A stretch of DNA of 64,000 bases from Buddleja alternifolia. Taxonomy: Eukaryota > Streptophyta > Magnoliopsida > Lamiales > Scrophulariaceae. Made by a program: the position numbers and the translations under genes. Location: assembly GCA_019426215.1 (NCBI GenBank), contig CM033394.1, forward strand, positions 43,584,423-43,648,422, in the 5' to 3' direction. The notes under the pieces were generated by a model that was given only the letters and a program-made list of their open reading frames with translations, ran no database searches and had not been told where the DNA came from. The first letter of the stretch is position 1, and each line of letters starts with the position of its first letter. Shown here in pieces: positions 1 through 12,236 of this stretch.

Positions 1-488
1 AACATACAAGCTAGTTGAAACGATGAACTGATATTATAAGACACTTTTATTTAGTCAAAGCGTGTGAATTGTAAGATTCTTTTATTTCGTGAAAAATATA
101 AATAAATTGCAATTTTTGTAGTTGCGATCATGTCTCATCAGCATATAATGTATTTTCTTTTTCAATTTTCTTTTTCACTGACAACGGTGATAATGTTCCT
201 AGTTCTTACCATTTGATGTGAAACATTTGAACTACGTAAAAGTAACTCATGAAAGACCACATACGTATCACTATAACTTCATCGACATACATGATAAATA
301 TACTACAACGTGAAATCAATTCCATTGACGGGCACGAATAAGACAGTTTCTCAGAGTGCTAAGAAATTAAATTAATAGATTGTCGGCCGAAACATTTCTT
401 GCATACAACTAACGATTCACTAAGTACATATATTACCATAAACAAAACAAATACTTACATTGACAGAATGGCAAATGACAACATCTTA
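1..488. other. 3' flank of the PAN-like gene
   Basis: This AT-rich stretch lies downstream of the stop codon of the minus-strand PAN-like gene, so it should hold its 3' UTR and polyadenylation region. I see no reading frame or repeat worth calling. Confidence 0.4.
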
Positions 489-3400
489 TCATTCCTTAGG
501 GCGCGCTAACCATAAAGAACTTAGAGCACGGAGCCTCGACTTGTAGTCGTTGATCGCAAGAAGGGCACGGGCCGCTTGACGAGTGGTCAAGATTCGTTGC
601 AATTGTTGCAAAGTTTGCAATCTCAAAAGATCAGCCTGTTAGAGTACACATACTAGAATTGTAACTTTTGTACATGCATTCTCAAAAATTATGGGAAAAT
701 GCTTGTATTGTATGGATGAGCTGTTCAATACCAAACGGTCCAAATTGAGCTATGTTGGAATCCACTTTCATGATGAAATGATGTGGCTTGATTTGGATCA
801 TGAACACCGTGTCCACGCAAGCATTTCCCAAAATTAAGGTATGTTATTGAAATTGGTTGTACCTGGTGAAGGAAGTTTTCGATTGTTGCAAGCTTGCTCA
901 TTGCTATCGCCATCTGTCCCATATAATCGGCGACATTTCCAGAATTACGAGGCCCGAGAGAGTTGGACGAAAGTGTCTCTACAAGCGATTGTTGTAAAGC
1001 TTCCATTCCTTGGGACAAAGCATCCTCGGCTTGTTGGGACGATTGCTGTAGATTACAAATGCCTACCAATTGCTGTTCGGTTAAAGGCTCAATTTGGTTC
1101 CCAAGTATCTGAAATACCACAATAGTAGAATCTCGTTAGAACGAAACAAGACTTTCTATACAAGACAAAAACATACGCCTACACATCATATATCTATACT
1201 ACCTCGATACTGCAAGGGATGTTCGAATTTCTATTTACAATTTGTCCAAACATCCCTGTAACTATAATTCAAATAGAAGTATTTTTGTCCTAACGCTCCA
1301 ATCATATCATCAAACTAAATTTAATGAAATGAAAATTATATAGTTCTTGCCATATGCATTGGGACCAATATATGTTTGGATTAAATTTCTATAGCAACTT
1401 TGAACTAAGCTTATTTGCAACTCAAAATGTAAATTTTCATAAAGAAGGCATTAATCTTAGAAGTTAATAATGTGCTTTTAAGTAGGGCTGAAAGACGAAC
1501 CAAACTACTCGGGCTCGTTCGCTAAAAGCTCATTTGAGTTCGGCTCGATTAACAATCAAACCAGCTCGAACACAAATTTTGTGTTTGTTAAGTTTTAAAG
1601 CTCGGCTCCAGCTTGACTCGATTAGTAAAAATTGATAAAAACATGTACAAAAAAGTCAAACTACTCGAACTTGACTCGTGTTCGGCTATATTAAAGCACG
1701 TTTGAGCTCGGCTCGATTAACAATCAAACCAGCTCGAACACAAATTTTGAAGCTCGATTGTAATTCAAACAAGTTTAAACAACAATTCCTTCGGCTCGCC
1801 TTGACTCATTTACACCCTACTTTTAAGAATAAACTTATTCAAATTGAAAGTGGACAAGCACACCTGAATTCCTGATCATCCATTCCAAATATCGTAATCG
1901 AGTTTCATCTTTTTTTACATTTATTTATATGCATGTCAAGTGTAAAAAATTCACACCAATTCTATATTTAAGAAAAAAAATTGTACAGATGTCATGCATA
2001 TAAGTAAATAGAATAGGAAATGAGAGAATCCAAATTGGTATACACATATATATAGGGATTACACTAATTTCTTTCATTTAATTTCATAAGTTCTAACATA
2101 ATAGGGTAATTTTGGAAAAAATGAACATAAAGTGGACTTTCCTTATTTCATAGGAACAATCTGAAAATTCTAACCCGGATCCGGCTTAGACGCACCCAAG
2201 TGTATTTCATAAGGAGAGTGTATTACAATTGCCATATAATTGAGAAGTTATTTTATAAATACAAATAGGTTTGGCCGAGTCGAGAGCGGGCTAGAATTTC
2301 CCAAACAATCGACCCTGACATCCTTCATGGTACAAAGGGACATGTATAAGCCAATTGGACAAGCATGTGATGACAATGATGAGGTCAATTAGAATAGTGA
2401 CATTACGTTGAATAATCTTACGGCTTACGACCCCAAGCAAGTCGCATCTTATGCCTTCTAACAAACGAAAAACAGATTTAGATAGGACATACTAAATCAC
2501 CTTGAGAGCATCAGAAGGGCGAAATCCTCCCAACCACATGAAACATCTCTCGGCAGGAGTCTTCCACATGCCCGAGAGCATGTGAAATATGTCCGACTTT
2601 GCACCCAAGCTCTTGAGCCGGAATATTTCATCATAATGTGACATCACCCCGTCAACAAGGAGCTGCAGTTCACCGTCACCCACATGTGAATTTAGAGCTG
2701 ATCTCAGATCATTAATCAGTCGTTGATGTTCATCGAGCCAATGTGCGTACTCTATGTCGAAGGCCAAAGTCCCTATAAATCATTCATCAAAAAGTTGGCA
2801 TTTTATCCAAAAAAAGAAAGAAAAGGTTGCCAAAATTTGAACAATGTTCAAATTTCTACTAAAGTCGTACTGATTCAATTAATCTATACTATTAATAACT
2901 AAAGCAAGGTGAAAAAAATAAAACTGGCAGTGTCAAAGGTACTTTGTCAATCGTAATTTATCACGTTTCTTTTCTATATTCTCTCACATGTTCCCCGTTC
3001 TTTTTTATAAAAATGAATGAGAAAATTATTCAAACTCCCCCTAAAATAAATTTTTATATCCAAAAAACCCATAAAAATACTATTCAATCGCAAAAACACT
3101 AACAAACTTTTCCTTCAAAAAAGACCCAAATGTCAAGATTAAGAATTTTTTTGACTAAACTACTCTTCATTCATTAAGTTGAGAATTGATCGATTGATCT
3201 TTTTATCGAATTTTTTTTGTTTTAAAATTTCTAAATTGATAAGTTGAACAATACATTTTTTAATTTGTAGCATTAAATATTTTAAATATTTTTATATAAT
3301 ATATTTTTTATTTTACTATGATAATTATCTAAAAAATATATTTTTTGACATTTTTAAGAAGATTAAAAATCTGAAAAAAATTTAAAAAAATTATATTTAG

Positions 3401-6400
3401 TCAATTATCAATATAGAATTTCTAAATAAATAAACCTTTATAAAAAACTACAATTGATTACATTTTTAGTTTAGAAAAAATTTATTAACCCTAAATTTGG
3501 GCTTTTGGCATGAAAAGTTGGTGGAATGGGTTTTTTTTGGATTGAAAATCATTATCGTGGGTTTTTTAGATATAAAAATTTAATTTAGGAGTTCTTTAGT
3601 AATTTTCCTAAAATTGATTTACATTTCTTAATTTTTTTGTGAAAGTTAAAATTACCCTACATGATTACTATAAAAGGACGAAAGTAAGGTTAATTAAGTA
3701 AATCAATTGATAGTATTAATAATTGAATAAACATAATAAATTAGCCTATTTTTTTATTATTATATTTATAAATTAATAAAATTTGGGGTCTTTTTACAAA
3801 TTCTAATTTTTTTAATACATTTGTATTAGCACTCATCCTGTGTCAAACGTTGGTAAGATTAGCAAAGTCCTTCCCGTTTATTGTCCTTTTCAAACTTATC
3901 CACATAAACTTATTCGAAAAAATCTATCAATATTAATTAAATTCACTATTATTATTAACTAAAATTTATTGGTCATTACTTATTAATTAATTTATAATTA
4001 ATAGCACTTGGACAAATTATACATTGAGCTCGCCGAAAGAAGATGAGTAGTCGTTTCTAGGGGAGTGACAGAGATGGGATTTTTTTGTCTATAAGTTTGA
4101 AGGCGCGGAAGAGGGTGGAGGATTTTATTGAAGCTTGGATAGATCTTATGCCGGAAGACTTGACAATTTCCACCAATTTTTCAACTTTCCCATTTATTAA
4201 TATGTCCGTCGCTATGGAAACATTTAATGGTCCTTCACATTTAAAGAGTATATTTTCAATTTTTACAGACATATTATCAGATAAATAAATGGGATAGTTA
4301 AAAATACTATTCACTTGAGGTGAAGGATTGAACAAGGTGAATTAGACACTTCAATTTAATCCTCCACACTCTTCCGATCTACACCTTAACATATGCAGAC
4401 AAAACACAACCTATCTCCTTCCCTCCCTAGAAACGACTACCCAACTTTTCCCGACTAGCTCATCTCCACTGAACCAGCCCCATAACGCTTCTAAGCACAT
4501 GAATTTGTGGTTAATTTAGGCTTATTGAGGGATAATTTGGGTAAATGTCTTGTTAAATATATATATATATTTAAATCTAGGTTGATTTGGGGTTAATTTG
4601 ATTTTAATTAGAATAATTCAGAACATATTAACTCTGGATAATGCTCTATTTATAAATAAACTATTCTTAGTGGTAGCAGAGTTAACCTAAAAGCTACAAG
4701 GTTATGTAAATATTATGATTTCTGGCAAAGTCACAGCCCACTTAGCGGTAGCTCTGACCTAGTATGTAAACAGCTTGTAAAATGAAAGACAAGCTGTTAA
4801 GCGGGCTCTGGCTTTTATATAAACAGCTCGTCTTATAAATATCTTGTTTTTCGTTTTTTGCATGGTTGTTTATTATTTACTGAATGTAGATTCTAATGGA
4901 TGCTGGTACATTGATTGTTCCTTTAATGCTTGGCTTCATTTTCGGCTATGCATTCATTTAGTATTGAGCATATGCGAAAACGGGGCTGACATCAACCTGG
5001 GCAGGTCCAGTGCCAGCCCCGACGAATCTCCCAAGTCCAAGTCCTCTTTTTACTGTGGAAATCTCTTCCACAAATTTAAGCAACATAAACCCCGGCAGCC
5101 CCTCTTATTCGACAAATATGGAGGCAACTTCACCTCCTCCCCCTCTTATCGATGTAGAGGCATCTTGGCCTCTACCAAAGCTCTGCTTGCAAAGTCAAAA
5201 GGTTTATTGAGCAGCCGGTTTGGACCTTTCGAGAAACATGCTTGAACCGAGATATGTCTCCAATGTGTGATTGGTGCATACTTTTTTTGTGGGTGGGGGA
5301 TGAAGCCATGGATCCTTAAGTTTTTTGGGGAAATTTATCATTTTTTGTGTTTTAAAGGAGCCTCCTCCAATGCCAATTGGGGTGTAGATTGGTTGACCAA
5401 ACACTAAAATTAGTTAATAGTGCTTGTCTAGCCAATCCCCTCTTAGGCTTTTTGTATATTTCGACTATATAGTAATTAAATTCTTGTTTTTATTTAATTT
5501 ATTTTTCTCGGTCTAGCGTACAATTTGATGCATTTTATGTTATCAAGTGCTATTGATTATCAAAGGATATAATTAACAAATTTAATAAGTAAATTACCAA
5601 TTAATTTTAGGTAATAATAATAATAATAAATTTACTTAATATTTGTAGATTGTTTGGACAAGTTTATGAAAAAGTTTTAAAAAGCCAATAATGGGAAGGA
5701 CTTTGCTATCTTACGATTGCAAGTCTTATATGAGCCAAAATTGGCCCAGGCCGAGTGCTAATACAATGCACAAAGGTTTCTTAAATTGTAACAAGACCCC
5801 AAATTTTATTAATTTATTAGTACAATAATAGAAAAGAGGAAGATACAAAAATACTAGTTAATACAAAATCATACATAAAATAGTATACTTATCATACTTT
5901 CAAGCAAATTCTACACTCAAACAACAAATTAGTTGATTATTCTATTTGTAATTCATAATAGTTAAACACAGGCATCGAGTGCTAATGCGACTAGTCTAAA
6001 AAAATCATCCAACAAATTGAAAAACATTACCAAAATTTCTCCCGGAAAATAATTCTTGAACGTCTATGAAACTTTTTACTAACCGTTTCCTCCCATAGAA
6101 TGACTTTGATCTCCTGAAAATCCAGGTGCGGCAAAAATACCCTGCATTTTCATGACGAAGGCCGGTCAATTCTTGATGAAGCTCGGGTTAATTTCAGATT
6201 TAAATGATATAAGATGAGATTCCATTAGACCATTAGAAACAAATAATGAAGCTTAATATAGATGATACAATATAGAAAAAAACACCTGCTGCCTCGACCT
6301 TTTAAGATCCTGCTCCAGTTGTGAAAGCCTTAATCGACTGCTCTCGAGCTGTTGAACATATGCCTATGCAAAACCAATATGTATATATTATGTAAGCAAC

Positions 6401-8796
6401 ACCCATATACAAATCATTACATCCTAATTGCACACAGAAGATTAAACAGTCAACATAAAAAAATTCAAGAGAGATGCGATTATTACTTTTTTCCTCATTC
6501 GACTCTTCCTTGCAGCTTCACGATTCTGAGCCAGCCTGCGAAGAGACTGAAACAAAAAGGAAAATAAAAATCATTTTTAAAATGCCAGTTATGTAAGAAG
6601 TGAGATAAAAGCAGTGTCGAGAAGCGACCTTGTGGTCTCCATTTTTCTCCTTGGAATTGTCCGAATCCACACCTGCTAATCGGTCGTGATGAATTCCGGG
6701 GAACTGAAAATTTGTAACAGGAACCAAAATTAACTTAGCCAGTTGGAAAATAAATTACATTTTTGAAGTAATAAAACAAAAAAAAAAAATACCATTAAAA
6801 ATCATAATAATTCTTCACATGAAATAAATAGCATTGAGTTAGACGAGATTTCGTGGGCATAATAACTCTCATAGATATTGTCATCATAATTTACAAAGCA
6901 AGCAACAATAACATATGGTCATTCTTAGGAGCTCCCAAAAAAAAAAGAGTTTGAGGAAATCGCGACCATTCATATGGCAGGACCTGCATGCGGCACACCA
7001 TATGATTTTGATTATGCTAGAAATTCCTACGAATAACTCAATACCACACTCATTCTCCGTGTCATCATTCGATTATCATACTATATATAAGAAGGAAAAT
7101 AAATATACCACAAGATACAAAAAAAAGGAAAAAAAAACATGCTGGACCACCAGATCTCTACTATTTGAACTGTTTCAAGCCATAGTACAAGCCAGTTTGG
7201 GTACTATTTTCAAATTTAGTCTTTTATTCCACATTATACAACCTAAAACAGACCAATAACATGACCACCTCCATATAACCATTACCTCATTAAGGTTAAA
7301 ACAACATTAATATCAATTTTTGTTCGTGAATAAAAGTTTGGGTACTGTTGGATGGTCCGCCAGGGCATGCCTCCGGGACCACCAACATACTCTATCAATT
7401 AATTCACTCAAATAAAAAAATTATCACACATTGTACAAGTGGAAAAGGACCTGGTTTTTGTCTTTAAAAATTAAAAAATTAAACAAACAAAAAAGAAATT
7501 AAAAGAACATAAACAACAATACTCAATCAATTTCACTTCTCAATCTTTTTTTACTTCTCTTGATCCATCCGAAACCCATCTGATCTTCCCTTCGTTACAA
7601 AAAATTTCGGAGAAGCAGGTAATCTTACGTAGGTTTTTTAAAATTATAAACAATGAATTAATAATGTGCTTCATATGGTCGCATCTCGTATTCAGAGACG
7701 GGGCCACGGGTGGTGGGAGCACCCGCCCCCAACTTTGAGAAAAATATTTTTTTGCCCTCTAAACTTTTGAATGGAAATTCCCAACACCACCCTCACCCAA
7801 AAAAATCCAAAAATATCAAGTTTTGTGTATTCGCTCCGCAACCCCAAATTCTAGCTCCGTCCTCCATATTCATGTAGTATCATCTCCGTATCCAATACAA
7901 AATATGACATAAAGTAGTAATTATATAAACCTAAACTTGAAATACAAACAAAGAAGGGTAAAATAAAAGGACCTGATTTTTGTCATCAGTGTCTGTGGAG
8001 GTGTCAGTCTGTTGGCTATGATCAGCTACAACCCCAGAATCTCCCCAGTTCTCAAAGTGCCCATTTCCCAACGCCCCACCACCGCCACCGCCTCCTCCGC
8101 CGTATCCCATAATTCCGCCGCCCTTCTGCACCATGAACTGCCCTGTATCCACCCCACCTCCACCTGATGAACCCATCCCACCAGCTGAACCCAAATTCTG
8201 AAGCAAAAAAAAATAAAAAAATCAACTATAGATACAGATCATGTATGTATATGTAAACTTTTTTACTATATATTAAAGAAATAGAGACGTACATTGGTGA
8301 GTCCACCAAACTGCAAGTTATTAGATATAAGTGACACATTGCTTGCCTTCATGCCATTGTACAATGTGCCTACCATAAATTTTAACAAAATAAATAGATT
8401 ATTTTAGTTACAAGTTGTTGTTAGAAACAGAGAAGAGGAGAGAGAAACAGAAGAGAGAGAGAGAGTTGCAGAAAAGAAAAAAAAAAGGTCTTACTTCTAC
8501 TTAAATCAACAGCATCTTCATGATGATGAAACCCATTTCCAGTTGATTGTTCAAGCTCTCCAAGATCCGTAACACGTGCCCCATTTCTACCACCTTCATC
8601 ACCTCTACATACACACACATATATACATACACACACATTTACACAACAACACGAGAAAACATGCATTATGAGGTAACACAAGAACATAAGTAAATTTCGA
8701 GCACCTGAGATAAAAGGGTGACTGAGTATGGCAGTACATATCAGAATTTGTGAGAGAAATTGGCTGTGGAACAGCTGATGCTTTGAAGCTATGCAT
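489..8796 (-). CDS. PAN: TGA-class bZIP transcription factor, PERIANTHIA-like (11 exons)
   Basis: Nuclear DNA-binding protein of the TGA (group D bZIP) family. In Arabidopsis, PAN controls floral organ number, activates AGAMOUS and works with the glutaredoxin ROXY1. Coding exons in gene order: 8705-8796, 8495-8604, 8293-8369, 7973-8197, 6629-6703, 6487-6546, 6286-6363, 6084-6141, 2501-2772, 863-1108, 489-635. They total 1440 nt (479 residues plus stop), all introns are GT-AG and the phases agree. The start MHSFKAS resembles the PAN start; the in-frame sequence upstream offers only GTG. Residues 126-134 are a nine-glycine run. The basic region is residues 194-213 with N201-x7-R209, followed by leucines 219, 226 and 233. 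The DOG1/TGA domain fills exons 9-11 and ends LWLARPKE. Cys367 lies 112 residues from the C terminus, as Cys340 does in Arabidopsis PAN. Intron 8 (2773-6083) is inflated by a transposon. TGA9/TGA10 are the alternative, but the N terminus favours PAN. The small N-terminal exons are the least certain part. Confidence 0.9.
1490..1840 (+). repeat. dispersed GCTCGG-rich repeat, copy 1
   Basis: This lies in intron 9 of the PAN-like gene. It contains two direct copies, about 170 bp apart, of a unit that includes GCTCGGCTCGATTAACAATC, and ends near TTTACACCCTAC. Related copies occur at 18395-18690 in the same orientation and at 51825-52150 inverted. It has no reading frame and looks like a non-coding transposon-derived family. 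Confidence 0.7.
2162..2303. mobile_element. 142-bp MITE with TGGGAAATTCTAG-type ends
   Basis: The ends are imperfect inverted repeats (TGAAAATTCTA left; TGGGAAATTCTAG on the reverse strand at right). AACAATC flanks both sides (2155-2161 and 2304-2310). A second copy with the same interior and ends is at 49353-49494. It is non-coding and sits in intron 9 of the PAN-like gene. Confidence 0.65.
3755..5830. mobile_element. 2.1-kb element with long terminal inverted repeats inside PAN intron 8
   Basis: The arm at about 3755-4025 is repeated in inverse orientation at about 5520-5830. Shared landmarks include AATAAAATTTGGGGTCTT, TGTATTAGCACTC, AGCAAAGTCCTTCCC and AATAGCACTTG. The arms are about 70-80% alike by eye, so the insertion is not recent. 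The interior has no transposase. It does hold short open stretches (a 21-residue hydrophobic ORF at 4896-4961 and an open frame at 4968-5210) that could be captured gene fragments. Long arms suggest a MULE or foldback element. I could not define a target duplication, so the class is uncertain. Confidence 0.6.
4047..4440. repeat. nested 394-bp inverted-repeat unit
   Basis: GTAGTCGTTTCTAGGG at 4047-4062 is perfectly repeated in inverse orientation at 4425-4440, with weaker similarity just inside. It lies within the larger inverted-repeat element of PAN intron 8. Both strands are open for 60-90 codons between the arms (4057-4335 minus, 4085-4288 plus), but I recognise neither translation. Confidence 0.55.
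7695..7864. mobile_element. hAT-like MITE with GAGACGGRGC ends
   Basis: The ends are inverted repeats (GAGACGGGGCCA left; GAGGACGGAGCTA on the reverse strand at right). They are flanked by CGTATTCA (7687-7694) and CATATTCA (7865-7872), an 8-bp duplication with one mismatch, which fits hAT-type transposition. It lies in intron 4 of the PAN-like gene. Relatives appear at 61583-61770 and, as a fragment, near 30975-31120. Confidence 0.6.
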
Positions 8797-9150
8797 TTTC
8801 AGTTCTATATATATATAAATGTATATATCACACACTTACTGTGTGTTTTTGTGGTATTATCTCAAGCTCTACAAACTGAACTGTTAGTGAAGCAGTAGTA
8901 GAAGAAGAAGAAATGAGAGCAGAAAGAAATAGTAATAATGTTATTCAGTAAAAGATGGTGTATCAATGAGATTCTAATTTCGAAGTAAAGGTTTGGTTTT
9001 ATTCAATTAAAATCATTATTCGGGTACAATTCTTTGCATTATTGCATCTGACCCCTTCCGTTTTGGGGATTTTGCTCTCACAACAAGTTATACTATCCTT
9101 ATCCAAAATAACATCAAATCAAGTAACACTCTGACGCGTCTCTTCCTTGC
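8797..9150 (-). promoter_or_regulatory. 5' UTR and proximal promoter of the PAN-like gene
   Basis: This is the region directly upstream of the start codon. It contains TA-rich tracts at 8806-8829, purine-rich sequence and, at 9132-9136, a TGACG core (within CTGACGCGTC), the sequence bound by TGA-class bZIP factors. The transcription start cannot be fixed from sequence alone. Autoregulation through the TGACG site is an inference. Confidence 0.4.
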
Positions 9151-9668
9151 GTGCATGCAACGGCAACGTGCAAACATTGTGGTACATAGAATAGTACGTA
9201 CTACGCACTACGATTATTACTCCTTGTGTTCATTTTTTTTAAGGATTAAGTTGTATTGTATTAGTGTCCCACACGTATTTATATGAAAGAGATAGAGGTA
9301 CAAATACACAATGGATAACAATCCTGGTGTAGCATAAAATTCGTCATTGTACAATGTAGATGTGTATATTAACCCGAACAACTCGCCTGAACCGCTCAAA
9401 CCGCTTTGATCCTCTCGAAAACCCCCGATTTAGAAATATAAAATAATATTGGTTGTTTGATATTATTTCGATCCACCACTTTCGGTCGGGTGGTGTGTTT
9501 AATATTTATATTTCGTCTAACTCGTAACACGATCGCTAATTATCTATGTCTCGCATATACGTTTATGAGTTATAGATTAACACCAAATTTTGAAGAAATA
9601 TATACATATGTACTCTCTCTCTCTAACAAGAGTGATTCTATTCATATTCATGTTATATATTTTATGTT

Positions 9669-10759
9669 GGGATAAATACAAACACCCCCCTTACCTATGA
9701 GGGTAAGTGCACTTTACCCCCAAACCTATTAAATTGTACACCTGACACCCTCACCTTTGGTGAACATTGCATTTAACCCTGTGTTGATTGGATCCGGCGG
9801 AATCTAAGGGAATATTCCATTGGAGATTCGAAGATACTTTGAGATATGTACACTTTGCCCCCGACCTTTAAAAAATGTGTATTTTTTCCCCTGACCTTTA
9901 AAAAATATGCACTTAACCCCCTATCATGCATATTACTATTAAATTATTATTTTGATTGAATAAAGAATTTTTTTCACGAATATTTTGACATGTGGCATCC
10001 AATTTGTACTATGTATGGAGATTTCAATCAATTTGAGTATTTTTGTTATTATAAACTACATTGTTATCATACACTGATATAGGTTAAATAGTTAATTTAA
10101 CTTTATATTTATTCTACGATAAATGTTATGATATACATAAATCTATGCATAAATAAAAATTTGTTTACGTAAATTTTGCACTTTAATATAAGGGTGAAAA
10201 TTGATTTCAAAAATTAACTAGTTTTTGCTGCCAAACCCAACTAAAAGCATGATCTCTCTAATCCTCTATGTAACCCAAGCAACCCACATTATTTACTAAA
10301 CAACAATAATATTTCAAGGGCAATAATAAAAATATTTTAATCATCTAACCTAAATGAACTTAAAAAAAATAACTATAGAAATAATTTGTAATTATAATAT
10401 AACTTGAACTATGGAAATGTCAATATATACATCAAGAAGTTCGTACATAACAGTATTTGGTGAAAAATATTTTATTTTATTCAACCAAAATAAGAATTTG
10501 ATGGTAATGTATACAATAGGTGGTTAAATGCACATTTTTTTAAAGGTCAGGGGGCAAAATGCACATTTTTTCTAAAGGTCCATGTTTGAACGTATCAAAG
10601 ATTCTCCGATGGAATATTCCTCTAAATTCCACCGAAGATCCGCAAAAGGGTAAAGTGCTACACTTATCAAAGGTAAAAGTGTTGGGTGCACATTTTAATA
10701 GGTTGGGGGGGACCAAAGTGCACTTACCCCATAGGTTAGGGGGTGTCTGCATTTATTTC
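9669..10759. mobile_element. 1.09-kb MULE-like non-autonomous element
   Basis: The terminal inverted repeats are about 250 bp (9669-9925 and 10510-10759). They share ACCTATG, GTAAGTGCACTTT, ACCTTTAAAAAATG and a GGAATATTCC palindrome. TTTTATGTT flanks both ends exactly (9660-9668 and 10760-10768), a 9-bp target duplication typical of Mutator-like elements. The 590-bp interior is AT-rich and non-coding. Reading frames in the right arm are by-products of the repeat. Confidence 0.8.
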
Positions 10760-11056
10760 TTTTATGTTTAATTTGGGCAAACAATTTGTAGATCTTGTTT
10801 AAACATTTGTTTTTATTTGATTTGAATGAAAATTTTATTTGCTTGACCAAGAAATTATATATATGCTTATGATAAATATATTATACATATATGTAACAAA
10901 TTAGTTTATAATATTTGAGAATTTTCACCCGTTACAAATAATGATAATATAATTTTTATTTAGTAACAGACACTTGTTCTTCTCTAGTCTCCTACCTACT
11001 CAATTTTATTTTTAATTATATATTAAATTATTTAGTTTTTCACTTATTAGTTGCAA

Positions 11057-12236
11057 CAATGAATGAGTAGTAATAGCTATAGTTACAACTTGATAATCCG
11101 TCAACACATCAAATACCCACTAAATACCTTGAACTCGCTCGATCTGATAAGATGGCTGTGCGGATTCGATTTAGCATTTTGTCAACCAGCATATGTCGGC
11201 TCGTGTTGGATTTATTTTTTGTAAAACTGCCCTAACTGATCGTGTACACATCCCTAGTGTAAGGAATAGTGAAATCTTTTTAGGACCTAAATCACATAAT
11301 TTTTTTTTTTTTTTTTTGATAATTTCTAGATTACATAATCCTCCCTGCACAATGGCTTGCCGCAATCCAAATCCTATGTCAGACAATAGTGTAAGACTTT
11401 ATGTCATATGTATAGATGTCACAATTGTATGCATTTGAAAGATTCAATTATGTAGAGACGAACAGTTGTGGTTTGAAGAAATAGCTGAAAATTATTTCTT
11501 TCACATCATAATCATGTGTCACGTATGTGTAGGTACAACAAAAAGAATTAAAGTTGTTGTATTACATAAGATTTGGAATAAAACGTTTTGAGCTTGCCCT
11601 GGAGACTTAAGGGCTAAAGCTTTGCTTTATTACTTTCCAAAATCCTTAAACTTGGCATTAAGAATTGATATATCACTTTAAAAAATTAACAAGAATTCGA
11701 TTAGGATGCATTCAATGAGAAATTTTATTATTAGTGCAGATAAGTTAATTAAGAGAGATATTCGTAAAATAAATAAATATGGATATTGTAGAGATGCAAA
11801 ATTTTAACTTAACGGTTAAGATTTTTTTAATAGTCTTAACCCTTTAAATTTCAATTAATCATACTTAAATCATTTTTTAAGCTACTACGAAAAACAATCA
11901 TACAATTAAGCTACTTTCAAAATTTATGTGAAAATTAAATGATTATTTTACTTGGACCTGTTATATTAAATAATTTCAAAATATAAATCGATGGAAGAAT
12001 TTATATTAATTCTTATAATCATTTTATTTTTATTAGGGAATTGATAAAAACACTTCACTTTTTGTTAGAATTTCATCATATAGACAAAAATGTCATTTAG
12101 TCTATTAAAGTAATTCTTATCATTTTATTTGACAAACTAGTTTTATTCTACTTTTTTAATTAAATGTAGAATAAGTATTCAAAACCTGATAGTTCATAAT
12201 TTTAAAATTTAAAAGTGATGAATAAGTGAGGGATAA
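11057..12236 (+). repeat. 1.18-kb tandem duplication, first copy
   Basis: The sequence starting CAATGAATGAGTAGTAATAG is repeated in direct orientation immediately downstream at 12237-13430, with only scattered substitutions and small indels. It is non-coding. The ends do not look like LTR termini and no element sits between the copies, so this is a simple tandem duplication. Confidence 0.85.

Noticed and set aside
7540..7722. Minus-strand 60-codon frame in PAN intron 4
   Set aside because: No conserved motif, AT-rich composition, and partly inside a MITE.
8421..8687. 88-codon frame with a cysteine-rich start
   Set aside because: It includes exon 2 of the PAN-like gene but runs into intron 1 and 2 sequence; the exon with splice sites is the better model.
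10540..10771. Overlapping 70-codon frames on both strands
   Set aside because: They lie wholly within the right inverted repeat of the MULE-like element, and the left repeat does not keep them open.
11193..11438. 81-codon plus-strand frame
   Set aside because: It crosses a T-run that encodes consecutive Phe, and the near-identical tandem copy at 12237-13430 does not preserve it.
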